Of a DNA stretch of 53,597 nucleotides, positions 23,956 to 35,105 are shown in pieces. How positions within the stretch are numbered: position 1 is the first letter of the stretch; every line of letters begins with the position of its first letter. Position numbers and translations under genes: made by a program. The stretch comes from Terfezia claveryi (Eukaryota; Ascomycota; Pezizomycetes; Pezizales; Pezizaceae), in contig WHUX01000296.1 in the NCBI GenBank assembly GCA_015179025.1, forward strand, positions 1 through 53,597, given 5' to 3'. Below the pieces are notes generated by a model. That model was not told the DNA's origin. It worked only from the letters and a program-made list of their open reading frames with translations, and did not search any database.

Positions 23956-24836
23956 TTTTTTTTAACTCACTTACCTAATCTTTACTCTTAAATCTAAGGC
24001 CTGATCAACTTTCGGATATCTTTATTACACTCACGCAAGTGTATACAATTCGATATACAAGTATACATATAAAATCGATATCATTATTCAACTAGCTAGC
24101 CAAGAAAAAAATCCTACAAATGTGACATCAGACTCTTAACTGTAGTATATCAACAAAAGACTTAGAAGCAAGGTAAGCAGAGCTCCAATGGGCAGTGGTA
24201 TCCCATATTAAACAATTCTACCCTTGTTCATAATACTTTTCCTAATAAGATCGACAACTCATCTTGTACTTCTAGCAACTACCATTACATCAGTACCTGT
24301 AAATCCAGTACACTATTGAAAAACCAGCCCCCTAGGTCTCAGGAATAATTGGTCTAAACAACCAAGCTTTAGAATCCCAAGGCTCAAAACTTGCTGCCTC
24401 CACTGCAGCCATTTCCTCCAGAAAAGAATTACCTCTATCAGAACCTTCCTTAGGCCCAGACATCTCTACTAATACCTCTGCGCCCTCAACGTCTACCTTA
24501 ACACACCAATCAGAAAAAGTGACATTCTTGCCGGAAGAACTAGAACTAGATTCTAGACTAGTAGATAAAGAAAAACTAGGACCATAAGAAATATCAGGAT
24601 CCTAACATCCAGCCTCACCAGCTACATAAGCTACTAAGCCAACAGAACTGTTAGTTGAATGGAGATCATAAGGATTATCAGCTACTACACTATTAGTATA
24701 GAAAGGTGCCAAAGAAGAAAAGTAACTCAATAATCATATCACATAACTAGCTGCATTTAGTTGCAGATAGACAACAAAATCAAACATAATAGCTTCTGAA
24801 CTTAGTAAGAAGACTAAGAGGTCAAGATGGTTAACT
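23956..24836 (+). other. B2 leader region
   Basis: It starts with a T-run and AACTCACTTACC. A sense frame that runs into gag is broken by about nine TAA/TAG codons. The antisense frame described at 19707-20135 has its counterpart here on the minus strand with two stops. Confidence 0.6.
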
Positions 24837-26640
24837 ATGTTACCCGAAGATATTAAGAAATTAGTAGAAGAAACTCCCAGAAAGACCAGATTTGTAGTTC
24901 CTAATACAGAAGAGGAAATAAATCTGCCTATGAATATAGAAATAGGAGAACCAGGTGGAGCAGAAACCAAACTATATTTTAGTATAGCTTTACCTCTCGT
25001 ACCAGAAGAATTTTGGCACAGATATCTTCCAATAATTGAGGAGATTTTGAAATATATTCACTCAATAGAACATGCCCAACAGTATCATCCTGAAGATACT
25101 AAACTCTTAATGGAAGCCATAGTTAAACACTATTTATAGCTAACACCTTACTCATTCAAAGAAAAGGACTTAGAAAGGAATACATTTTTAAGTAAAGAAT
25201 TAAAGAAACCTGTCGTTCCACTTTTAAGGAAACCGAATTGGGTAATAAATAACTGGGAAGAAATAAAGGTATACATGATGAGTGGCACTCATCTAGAAGA
25301 ATCAGCATATACTGCGGAGGATTTTTTCAATTCTAGTAAAGAACTTCCAGGAGCATTCCTGAGAACACCAAAAGATCAATCCAAAGGCAAAGGTCGAGTA
25401 CTTGAGACACAAGAAAGGAGGACTGGGTTAGCTAAAGAACCAGATGATAAAGACTAATCACCAAAAGATATAAAATTACCAGAAGACGATGATGATCTAG
25501 ACATAGGACTAGACCAACAGAAGCAGAAAATGTAAGGAGGAGGATGAGACCCCAATAATAGCGGAGATGATAGCTTGGACTCTAATAAGGCATTATCAGT
25601 AGCAAGTCAAACTCTTAAAAGAAAACGTAAACGAGGAAAATCAGTTGAATACCAGTAATAGGAATCTACAACAGGAATAGTTACAACAGGTAACCATAAA
25701 GCAACGAATGCTTTAAAAGGAATAAAGATTGATTTACCAGAAAAGTTAAGAGGAAAAGACAAAAAATGGCAAGACTCATAATATTTTGACTCTTGTGCCA
25801 CAGCAATGCAACATTGGTTTGTTATTGAAGGAATAGATTTGGAAGGTGCTTCAGCTTTGGAAATTGTTAGATTCAGTATGGAAGGGAGCGCACTCACCAC
25901 TTATAATCTATTCCTAAGAGAAAAAGGAAAGAATGCAATATTCTTTAGATTCATACTAGTGCTAAGGGATTTTCTAATACCCTCTACTGGTAAGGATATT
26001 TTGTAGAAATGATGGGAGACAGCTATACCATACAAGAACAGACGTTATATGGGAATTAAACAGTTCACCAACTAGCTTACTGAAATACAAATCAAATTGA
26101 TTAATAAGGATAGCAAACAATCAATATTGCAGGAAGTAAAAAGAAGAAAATTCCTTAATTACTTGCCACCCTATATGTTAGCTACATTAATTCCTTTAAT
26201 CAAAGAAGAATGGTCATATGATTAGCTCGTGTATTAAGCGAAGTGATATAAAGCTTTAAAGAAAGATTTTGCCCCACCACCCACACCAAATACATTCCGA
26301 CAACAACACCCTCAGAATGAAAATTGAAGTCACAGTCCATACAGGGACCAAAATCAATAACAAAAAACAAGATTTAATCTTAGCAGCAATCCCAACACTA
26401 AACCCAATACAGAAAAATAGAAGGACTCAGATTGGGACACCATCACATAAAAATTGGATCAGAAGACGAAGATACAATTAATTAGAGACAAGACATGTCT
26501 ATGGTATTGGAACCCTGAACACTCCTATAAGGACTGTAGAAAACAACAAAATAAGGCACCCATATGTACAGCCACACAAGATTTAGCTATACTAATAGCC
26601 ACTAAGAATAAAAAAAACAAGGATAAAATCAAGGAATGAC
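24837..26640 (+). pseudogene. B2 gag
   Basis: Frames with LPEDIKKLVEETPRKTRFVV (24840), HAQQYHPEDTKLLMEAI (about 25074-25125), a Retrotrans_gag-like stretch (25806-26006) and a knuckle CLWYWNPEHSYKDC (about 26490-26535, second Cys changed to Tyr by TGT/TAT). Interrupted by TAG/TAA at several points. It matches B1 17870-19602 in inverse orientation. Confidence 0.8.
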
Positions 26641-27646
26641 CCTTGTTAAGATAGGTACCAGATTTTAGCAAGGTATTCATTAGAGCAAATGAATATCTAG
26701 CATTAGCTTTAATTGATTTCCAAATGAAAGGAGGAGACTTAATCAATTCTTAATTTATATACTTATCAAAATACTAACTAGAAGTATTGAGAAGAAATTA
26801 TTAAGTACTGCAATTAAAGGTTTAAAAGGAATAATAGATAAACTTGTACTATCAAACTTGATTGGATAGGTTATGTAGAAGAACGAATGTTCTATGTAGC
26901 TTATTTGACTGGATGGGATATGATACTAGAAGAACTGCTCTCAGCAAAGTGCGAGCAATAATTCCTGCCCATTAGGAACCAGTCACTATGCAACGGGAAA
27001 ATATTCCTCGATTCCAGCTAAGTGTATGGAAGAGATCTAGAACCATAATGAATGGTATAAGATCAGCATATACATAGGTCAGCTGTGAATTAGGTACAGA
27101 TTATAGTAAACTAGATAATTAGGAAAATATTAGTAATGCAGAAGAAACTGATTCAGATATAGAACTGTGATAGCTGTTTCTATAGTACAGAAACAATTCA
27201 ACCTGTAATGGAGTTTCCTTATTATTTACCAAGACAATTCTATGGAATTACCACCATTAAGAAAGATTAATTACTCTATTAAACCAAAAGCAGGAGCTAC
27301 TTGAATACCAAAATGACAACCTTTAGGAATCAACTTAGATAACAAATCAATGACAAATTAGTCAAAGAAGAAGAATCAGGTCGTATATATAGACTAGAAA
27401 ATAATATAAATACTATAGTCATGTTTACTAACCCTAAATAAGATAAACGAAAGAAGCCAGACATATCAATGACTATTGTCACTGCAATTTGGCTGTCGAA
27501 CTGGACCATACCCATTGCCAATATTAATGAAGCAATTAAACTAGTACCAGAGAATCTTATTTAGACTAAGCTCAACTTAGCTGACAATTCTTTAATATTA
27601 GGAACAACAAAAAATCTGAGCAACACTCTACCTTTTTATGTCATAT
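26641..27646 (+). pseudogene. B2 protease region and first part of RT
   Basis: The protease site region reads LIDFQMKGGDLINS near 26710, not a canonical D-S/T-G. An Asp-rich spacer follows, then RT beginning near 27290 and ending at CHI where the TRIM-like element inserted (TSD CATAT, 27642-27646). Several stops occur. Confidence 0.75.
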
Positions 27647-28268
27647 TGTAAAGTAAGGAGGCGTACTTCATAACCAACTCTCTACTACCAGCGGCAGTAC
27701 TAGAGTATACTACAGCAAACTATAGGTGCATGAACCTATACCTTCTGTTTAAGTATATCTTGCTTGCATATATTCTATTGTCACTCTAGTTGTAAAAGGT
27801 AGGCCCGACTGGCCTATAACTTGTTATTGGAACATAGAGAGAGATAGACCCAAACGGGCCCAGAATATAATAGCTCAATACTTTATTATTAGTAGATATC
27901 TACTACTCTGTTTGTGTCTATATCACTGGCTTGAACGCTCCTCAACTGAGGGAAATTCAGGGGACTATATACTGTCTAGAGTGGGGCAGTGCTGGAGCAG
28001 TGCTGGGGCAGTATGCCATCATCTACCCATTATATGATTTGAAATCAACATGATAGAAACTTCCAGAAACTACTAGGAAATAGAACTACAAGTATCGCGT
28101 GACCCTTCCAATAATTACGCTCATTACTATAATATATAAGTTACTATACTTTTATTATCATCTGCCAGCTAACGCTGGCAGTCTGATAATATTTTATTCC
28201 ACCAGGTTAAAAGTTGGTATGTAATGGGAGTTACATTTCATTGGGAAATGGAATGTGACTTCCTTATA
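27647..28268. repeat. TRIM-like element, left LTR
   Basis: Begins TGTAAAGTAAGG and ends CCTTATA. It pairs with 28780-29406. Confidence 0.88.
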
Positions 28269-28779
28269 TGGCTCTTTCAAAAAAGAGAGTCCCACTCTTA
28301 AATATTAAAGTTTTACCTTGTCGCAAGGTGTTGTTAATAAATATATGTTATTATACTAATGAGATTTGTTGATACCACACAATAATAAATAACTCTTTGG
28401 TCAGGCCTCCAACCCTTCCAATACAAGTTATTAAGTTTGTCACACATTACCAGAAAATGTGGGACCTTACAATTGAGTAACCAATTCAATTGTACTGACC
28501 TTGGTGAAGAGAAACCAAGTTTGACTGTGGCAAAGAGGAACCAAGTCTTTAAATATGTATCTAAATCTTTGAAGTATAAGTTGTATACTTAATAACTTCC
28601 TATTGACAAGTACTTTTATTTGTAAACTTTATCTATTATAATAAACTCTTTATCTCGAGTTTAGTTATAACACTTCATACTATTGTAATAGAGGTAGATA
28701 TGTCTATTACTTTTTATAGAAGCTTGCTATTATTACTACTTAAGACTTAAATAATAAAGTACTATGTCCAATTAAAAAA

Positions 28780-29406
28780 TGTAAAATAAGGCGGCGTGCT
28801 TCATAACCAACTCTCTACTACCAGGCGGCAGTACTAGAGTTTACTACAGCAAACTATAGGTGCACGGAACCTATAGCTTCTATTTAAGTATATCTTGCTT
28901 GCATATATTCTATTGTCACTCTAGTTGTAAAAGGTAGGCCCGACCGGCCTATAACTTATTATTGGAACATAGAGAGAGATGGGCTCAAACGGGCCTAGAA
29001 TATAATAGCTTAATACTTTATTATTGGTAGATATCTACTACTCTGTTTCTGTCTCTATCACTAGGTTGAACGCTCCTCCAACTGAGGGGAATTCAAAGGA
29101 CTATACACTGTCCAGAGTGGGGCAGTGCTGAGGCAGTGCTGGGGTAGTGTGCTATCATCTGACCCATTACATGATTTGAAATCAACAGGATAGAAACTTC
29201 CAGAAACTACTAGGAAATAGAACTACAAGTATCGCATGACCCTTCCAATAAGTTATGCTTATTACTATAATACATGAGTTACTATACCTTTATTATTATC
29301 TGCCGGCCGATGCTGGCAGTCTAATAATATCTTATTCCACCAGGTTAAAAGTTGGTATATAATGGGAGTTACATTTCATTGGGAAATGGAATGTGACTTC
29401 CTTACA
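28780..29406. repeat. TRIM-like element, right LTR
   Basis: Begins TGTAAAATAAGG and ends CCTTACA, followed by the TSD CATAT. Confidence 0.88.
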
Positions 29407-29411
29407 CATAT

Positions 29412-30462
29412 AGGATATTTTAGAAGTAGAGTTATGCAACAAGGGGATCATAATGCACTATCTACTATGGTTCACATTATGCATGAGATTTTTAAGGAAA
29501 TGGTCTATAAAAATTTAATCATCTATATTAATGATATTATTATATTTTCTAAAACATATGAAGAACATATAGAATTATTGAAGAAAGTACTTCAATGTCT
29601 ATAGGACAAGAAATTGTACCTCAAAGAAAGCAAATACCAGTTCTTTACTCTAAGATTGGAAATCTTAGGACACGTTTTGACATTAGATAGATTACATATA
29701 GACCCGAAAAAGAGAACTACTATATTAATATTTCCAACTCCTACAAGAAAAAAGGATCTAAGAGGATTCCTTGAAATTGTTAATTATCTCAGCAGATTTA
29801 TTCCTGACTTGGCATCGTATGCAAACACCCTATCAGAACTACAAGAAGAAACAAAAAAATGGGAATGGACAGATACTTATAACATAGGATTTGAAAAACT
29901 TAAGGAACTCATAAATTCCCCACATGTTTTAAAATCCTGGAATAATGAATCTACCGAACACAAATATTTAGTCTGTGATGCTAGTGATATAGGACTAGGA
30001 TCTTGGATAGGTCAAGTACCATTGATGCGCATCAGACTATCATACTTCTACTCTAGAAAATTTAATCTAGTATAACTCAATTATCCTACCTTTCAAAAGG
30101 AATTATTAGCGATTATTGACCCATTAAAACTGTTTGAAGCATAATTAAGAGGTCACAAGTTCACTATCTTTACTGACTACAAACTATTAGTAACCTTTCA
30201 TACTCAAATGCCTGCAAGCTAGAAATTGAGGTGGTGGCAAGATTACCTAATGGAATTTGATACAGACATACAGCACACTATAGGAAAGGAAAATTTGATA
30301 GCAAACACTCTATTAAGAAAGCATAAATACATGGACACTCCCACTATTGAGGATGATTATATTTCCAATAGTATCGATCCTCCTAATCATACTTATAACT
30401 GCAATATCTCTACCAATGCTTTAAAAACCTTTCACTTACCAGAAACCTCCACTTAGAACAAT
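29412..30462 (+). pseudogene. B2 RT (second part) and RNase H
   Basis: The RT continues as GYFRSRVMQQGDHN with box IYINDIIIFSK near 29520 (YIND, as in B1). It goes through the thumb (LEILGHVLTLDRLHIDPKKR) into RNase H with DASDIGLGSWIGQ near 29980 and GKENLIANTLLRKHKY near 30290. TAG/TAA stops occur near 29602, 30073 and 30220. Here RNase H keeps its first Asp, unlike B1. Confidence 0.88.
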
Positions 30463-31560
30463 ATGGTTTCTTACGGAGCTATCAATTTCAAGCATGTTGA
30501 CTGCGACTTCAACAAATGTCATGGAAGAGCCAAAGAACTTGGACACTATATCCTCTGTCCATACTTCAAGGGCATCCCAGATGAAGAAAGTGAATATAAT
30601 ATGATGAAGGAAGAAAAGTCTTTAGATGATGAGACTCTATCCACCATACCAGAAGAAGTTTTCAGTGGGTATGATTATGTACCTAATATAGACAAGAACA
30701 AGTCTTTAACAGTTCTTGAACTAAGATATAGACCTCCCTCTTCTGAAAACACTTAACAAAACACTCTCGCTCCTGAAGAAGTGAAGGAAATTCCTATTTA
30801 CCTAGCTCATAGCAATTGGCAGCAATACAAAAGGATGCACTAGTCCTTTTGCTAAGATTTCTACTGTCTAATTTATAGCAGTTCCCATGCCATGAACAAC
30901 TACATGTTCACTATTAAAACATATGCAATATGCAACTACCATAGATATGGCAGTTTGAACTATAACATGTCAGCCTCAGTTCTTAAGAAGGAGAAGGAAT
31001 TCCTTACCACTTGTATTGCGCATCTCGTATCTGCAAATGAGTCTCGTAAGGAACTAGTATCAGTACAACAAATGCTAGCATATCTACCTCCTCAAGCTCT
31101 TAGATGCAAACAAGCTATTTATGAAATCAAGGAATGGGCAAAGAGATGGAACACTGACAAGCCAATACACCCCTCTCTCCAATCCAATATTCAGTTCAGT
31201 AACCCTACCCTACAAATGAGTACCCAATAAATAGAACAGGAGATTATGAATACTCCTGTTGCCCCTTAACAACCATAGAATGCACTTCAACAACCAGCTG
31301 CAATCGCTAATAGCAGTAATACAATTCCAATCAATACCACTGCCATTACTACTCATTCTAAAAAGCAAGTAGCTATTGACGAAGGATCAGCACTATCTTT
31401 CATTCAAGATACCAAGACCTCCAGACAGCATTGTGATTTCTGTAAGTTTTTAAGACATAATACTTCCACATATAAAGAGAAGAAACCCACCAACAATGAC
31501 TTCAACCTAAGGATTGAACTAACCCTCAACAAGCTCATTGAAGAGAAATACATCAGTGAC
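30463..31560 (+). pseudogene. B2 extra module between RNase H and integrase
   Basis: About 370 codons with few stops lie between RNase H and integrase. The first part has a Cys/His cluster (HVDCDFNKCHGRAKELGHYILC, 30493-30558, written in pieces: HVDC, NKCH, GHYILC), followed by an acidic stretch and YDYVPNIDKNKS. The middle part (30900-31230) is helical-looking and Lys/Glu-rich. The last part ends with a knuckle HCDFCKFLRHNTSTY (the last Cys is intact in B1). C1 and E lack any comparable block. Function is unknown. Confidence 0.7.
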
Positions 31561-32591
31561 GAATAGGAAGATGATAAGGACTACTTCATCACATATTAGC
31601 TTAACTAAGGTACAGGTATGAAAGTCACATATCAATCGTTTATAAGAGTATATCCTATCTAGAAAAACTACTATGATACCTTTGTAAACCATAAGGATCA
31701 TAGAAGAAAAGACGAATTTTTATATGTTAAGAACCAATAAAGACAATAGAGATTAGTCTTGCCCTCTATCTTTAATATCGAAGGTAAAAACTATCTTAAA
31801 TTAGTTATTAAAGATGCACATGAAGCAACCACTCATGGCAGTATTAAAAAAACAATGAAATATCTTACTGACTGATATAATTGCCAGTGCTTTGCAGAAC
31901 CATCTAAGGACTATATCAGAAGTTATGATACTTATCAATGGACAAAGTATTCCAACAAGGTGCCACTTGGACTTGTAACCCCATTATATGTACTAAGCAG
32001 GCCATGGACAGACATATCGATGGATTTTCTTAAGTTAGTACCTGTGTTTACTAAGTGTTCAATTTTGTACCCAAATATTCTAGTTGAAGAAGATTATGTA
32101 GTTTGTATTTTATGACTTTGGATAATTGTCGATAGATATAATCAGAATTCAAGTTTCTTATTCCTGTCTCAGATAATTTAACATTAGAACAATGTACTAC
32201 TACTTTTGATACTCATATAGTCCCGACTATGGGATACACTTTTTGTATTGTTTTTGACTGCGACAATCTTTTTATATCAACACACTTTCAAGATTGGGCT
32301 AGGAATAAAGGAATCAAGTTGGAACTGTCTACTGGATATCATCCATATGCAGATGGACAATCGGAAATTATGAATAAAGAAATTCTACAAGTAATAAGAG
32401 CCTGTAAAATTGAAGGATTTGATTAGCTACAAAAACTACTAGAGATACAGTTAAAACTTAACTCTAAGTATAATGCTACTTGACAGAATAGCTCCTTTTC
32501 TATACTATTTGGATTTAATGTACATCTTGGTATATCAATACTTTCATACCCCATTAATGCATATGTACTGGCAAACAAATGTTATAAGGTA
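31561..32591 (+). pseudogene. B2 integrase, truncated
   Basis: The zinc domain (DAHEATTHGSIKKTMKYL, DYIRSYDTYQ), core start WTDISMDFLKL near 32005, and the core end WARNKGIKLELSTGYHPYAD followed by GQSEIMNKEIL near 32300-32385 are readable among stops. It ends at about 32591, before GPY/F and chromodomain. Confidence 0.82.
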
Positions 32592-32774
32592 GAGTTCTTG
32601 GCCTAGCTATAATGCATGGTGGTGCTATGATCCATGTCAAACATCCTTGCTATAAACCCCCTCGTCACCTTTCTTAATGCATGTCTCCAGGCTTAGGAGG
32701 TTGTGGCCCCTCCCACACATACTGTTTGTTTCACCAGCGCTAGCAAAATCAAACTTGCATATACAACCCCTGAA

Positions 32775-33513
32775 ATGCCTAAATATCTGGAAGCAGTTAT
32801 GTAAAAAGCGATACAACATGCCCATAGAGAGCCCGATATACCCATCCTTCAATTAGCATACCTATATGGTATTGACAAGACCACACTGGGTTGTAGAGTG
32901 AAGGGGAAGCAGGTCAAGCAATCTAATGCACAGCGTAATAACCAGTTGTTCTCTCCTGGTGAGGAGAATACAATTATCAATTATTGTAATACTCTGGGAA
33001 AGCTAGGATTTCCGGTCTCTAAATCTATGCTAGTGCAGCTTGTATAAGATATACTCAACAAGCAGCCAATCAGCCTCAGCAGTTAACAACAAACTATCAA
33101 AGGCACTACGGACAAGGATATAGAGAATGCAAATAAGATCCACATTATTGGAGGCCATTGGTTTGATCAGTTTATGCATCAGCATCCAGATTTTAAGTTG
33201 GCATTTGTACAATATCAAGAGCGAGGACGGAAAGCAGCTGCTGATCTAGAGGTACAGCAACATTTCTTCAGGTTACTGGCCAATCTTGTGCATCGACAAG
33301 ATATTAAAGAAGATAATATCTAGAATTGTGATGAGAAGGGTATTACTATGGGTTGAAATAGACATCTAGATATGGCGATTGTAAGAGTAGGACACCGAGA
33401 GTATGCTGGTAACTGAAGGATCATAGGAATTCTGCAGTGTGCTAGGAACAATCACTGCTACAGAGCAAGTTCTATCTCTCTTTATTGTATAGCAAGGCAA
33501 AACCTACCGTGAT
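32775..33513 (+). pseudogene. pogo/Fot1-like DNA transposase fragment
   Basis: Starting at MPKYLEAVM, a helix-turn-helix region (ILQLAYLYGIDKTTLGCRVK, then GKQ) is followed by a CENP-B-type second DNA-binding region (FSPGEENTIINYCNTLGKLG, WFDQFMHQHPDFKLAF) and the start of the DDE domain (CDEKGITMG near 33335, holding the first Asp). TAG/TAA/TGA codons interrupt it. It is truncated at 33514 by the element D LTR, so the rest of the catalytic domain and the right TIR are missing. The left boundary near 32592 abuts B2 integrase. Confidence 0.8.
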
Positions 33514-34121
33514 TGTAAGGAAGTAGCTTACTCATACCCTATGACTAACCCTCTCCCTCACAAATGTATTTCTTATGTATTTTCTTACTCAGCAAGCATC
33601 TCAAAACACACAACATTCAGTGTACTATCTGCCTTGCTAAAATTTCACATGTTATCACATGCTTTTACATGTATAAGTTAGAGAGAAGACTTAACCTATT
33701 TTGTACTAGATAGTATTTGGAAGTACTATCAAGAAGTTTCTATAATGTAGATTTCAAATCATGTAAGGGTTAGATGATGGTGCACTGCCTCAGCACTGCC
33801 TCAGTACTGCCCCTTTGGAAACACATATAGTCCCCTGAATTTCCCTTCAGTTGGACAGATAGTTAGAACTTAGAACATAGTTAGAGTACAATCAATATAG
33901 AAGTTCCACTGGTTAATCTTCTAAGTGCCTTTGGCACTCCTATACTACTTTACCTATTACAGTAATCTTATGCTACTAGTAATAACTTTAATAGTGAGAT
34001 TAAACAATACACTATTAGTAATCTACTTTGTAGTATATATTACTAGCCTGAGATTATCAGATTACATAAGATCCTTATCTTATCTAATCTGATCTTCCAG
34101 TCCCCCTAACAACACATTACA
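33514..34121 (+). repeat. Element D 5' LTR (608 bp)
   Basis: Begins TGTAAGGAAG and ends CACATTACA. A solo copy, inverted, is at 13695-14294. It is followed by TTTTTTTAACC, the same kind of junction as after the B LTRs. No matching 5-bp repeat is seen directly after it, so it is read as a 5' LTR rather than a solo LTR. Confidence 0.75.
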
Positions 34122-34509
34122 TTTTTTTAACCTAAGAACTTAATTCTTACCTAATTAGGAAGGCGTAATCAACCTTACCTAATCAACAAAATTTCTACCA
34201 ACAAGAGTAGAAACTAGAGCCAGTATAAACCTTCAGCATTAAGCACAGTAGTACCAAAGTCTGACAGTCAGTAGTAAGACTATCCTCCAAATAGCAATAG
34301 TAAGACTATTCAAGAAATAGAAACCAGTAAAAAGCCTACAAGTAGTAGCAAAAAAGTAAAACTATCCAATAAGATAGCAATAAGGGGCAAAACAAATAAA
34401 TACTTGTATTTAACTGGCAAATACATAAAGAAAAGAACAAAATTACCTAAACTGGTAGCTTTGAGACCTAGAAATTGCCTTAGAAGTCTAATAAGGGTGT
34501 GGATTATAT
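34122..34509 (+). other. Element D leader remnant
   Basis: The end of this segment (34430-34500) aligns with window positions 281-360 of element A, so it is the 5' internal part of the same family. It has no coding frame and stops where MITE-2 copy 2 begins. Confidence 0.6.
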
Positions 34510-34729
34510 AGTGTGCACCGCGAGGCGATTTTTTCTCGAACCGCCTCGCCAAGACTCGCACTGGCAAGTCAATTTTTCTTTACTCTTCTAACCAGCAAGT
34601 CGGTTATTCATTGCTCTGGATTACTCGGGCCAGCACTGAGTAGCCGACGAGTACTCGCCAAGCCTTAGTGTAATTAATCTAGTACTTGTGCTGGTGCCTA
34701 ACTCTAGACGAGTTCTCATACATACACTA
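34510..34729. mobile_element. MITE-2 copy 2 (about 220 bp)
   Basis: It shares AGTGTGCACCG at the left end and the block GAGTAGCCGACGAGTACTCG near 34635 with MITE-2 copy 1 (15087-15107). The right end CATACACT mirrors the left. It lacks the palindromic minisatellite. No clear TSD. Confidence 0.6.
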
Positions 34730-34769
34730 TATAATTCGGGTCAAATTTAACTTAGCATACCGTCACTGT

Positions 34770-35105
34770 CATGGATTTCTTGTATGTCACGGATTTCTTG
34801 CACCTCACGGATTGCCTCTACTGTTATGGATTGCTTGCACTGTCATGGAAATGTCGCCATTTCTCATGGTCCTGTAGTTGTCACGGAATTGTCTAAAGTT
34901 GTCACAGAATCAACTCAAGTTGTCACGGAATCAACTCAAGTTGTTACGGAATCAACTCAAGTTGTCACGGATTCCTTAGGTATCACGAATTGCTCCTTGT
35001 CACGGAATTCTCTCAAGTTGTCACGGATTCCTTAGTTGTCACGAAATGCTTCTTTTCATGGAATTCTCTTAAGTTGTCATGGAATTCAACTTGTTACAGA
35101 TTTCT
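34770..35105. repeat. GTCACGGA-based tandem/dispersed repeats
   Basis: About a dozen degenerate copies of GTCACGGA(A/T)T occur here. Several are spaced 21 bp as GTTGTCACGGAATCAACTC plus AA, around 34898-34970. The same octamer recurs at 44.0, 45.8-46.0, 47.8, 49.3 and 52.8 kb. Confidence 0.75.

Larger units (their letters stand above)
27647..29406. mobile_element. TRIM-like short LTR element in the B2 RT
   Basis: Two terminal direct repeats of about 622 and 627 bp (TGTAAA...CCTTACA) enclose only about 511 bp without coding capacity. The TSD CATAT is at 27642-27646 and 29407-29411. Joining the flanks restores the RT text seen uninterrupted in B1. The internal region contains a short repeat (GAGAAACCAAGT and GAGGAACCAAGT). 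TGG directly follows the left LTR and could be a primer-binding site, but the opposite orientation gives a T-run like elements B and D, so orientation is open. Confidence 0.88.
23277..32591 (+). mobile_element. Chromovirus B2 (plus strand), truncated at its 3' end
   Basis: It is a sister copy of B1 in opposite orientation: 5' LTR, leader, gag, protease, RT, RNase H, extra module and integrase. Identity to B1 stops near 32591, before the GPY/F motif and chromodomain, and unrelated sequence follows. No 3' LTR is visible. The RT is split by the TRIM-like element at 27647-29406. Confidence 0.9.

Noticed and set aside
28269..28779. A small gene or structured RNA inside the TRIM core
   Set aside because: No open frame or clear RNA fold was seen; only two short repeated motifs (GAGRAACCAAGT).
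29362..29604. An apparent ORF starting in the TRIM LTR and continuing into RT
   Set aside because: An accidental fusion across the insertion point; the RT part belongs to B2 and the first residues are LTR sequence.
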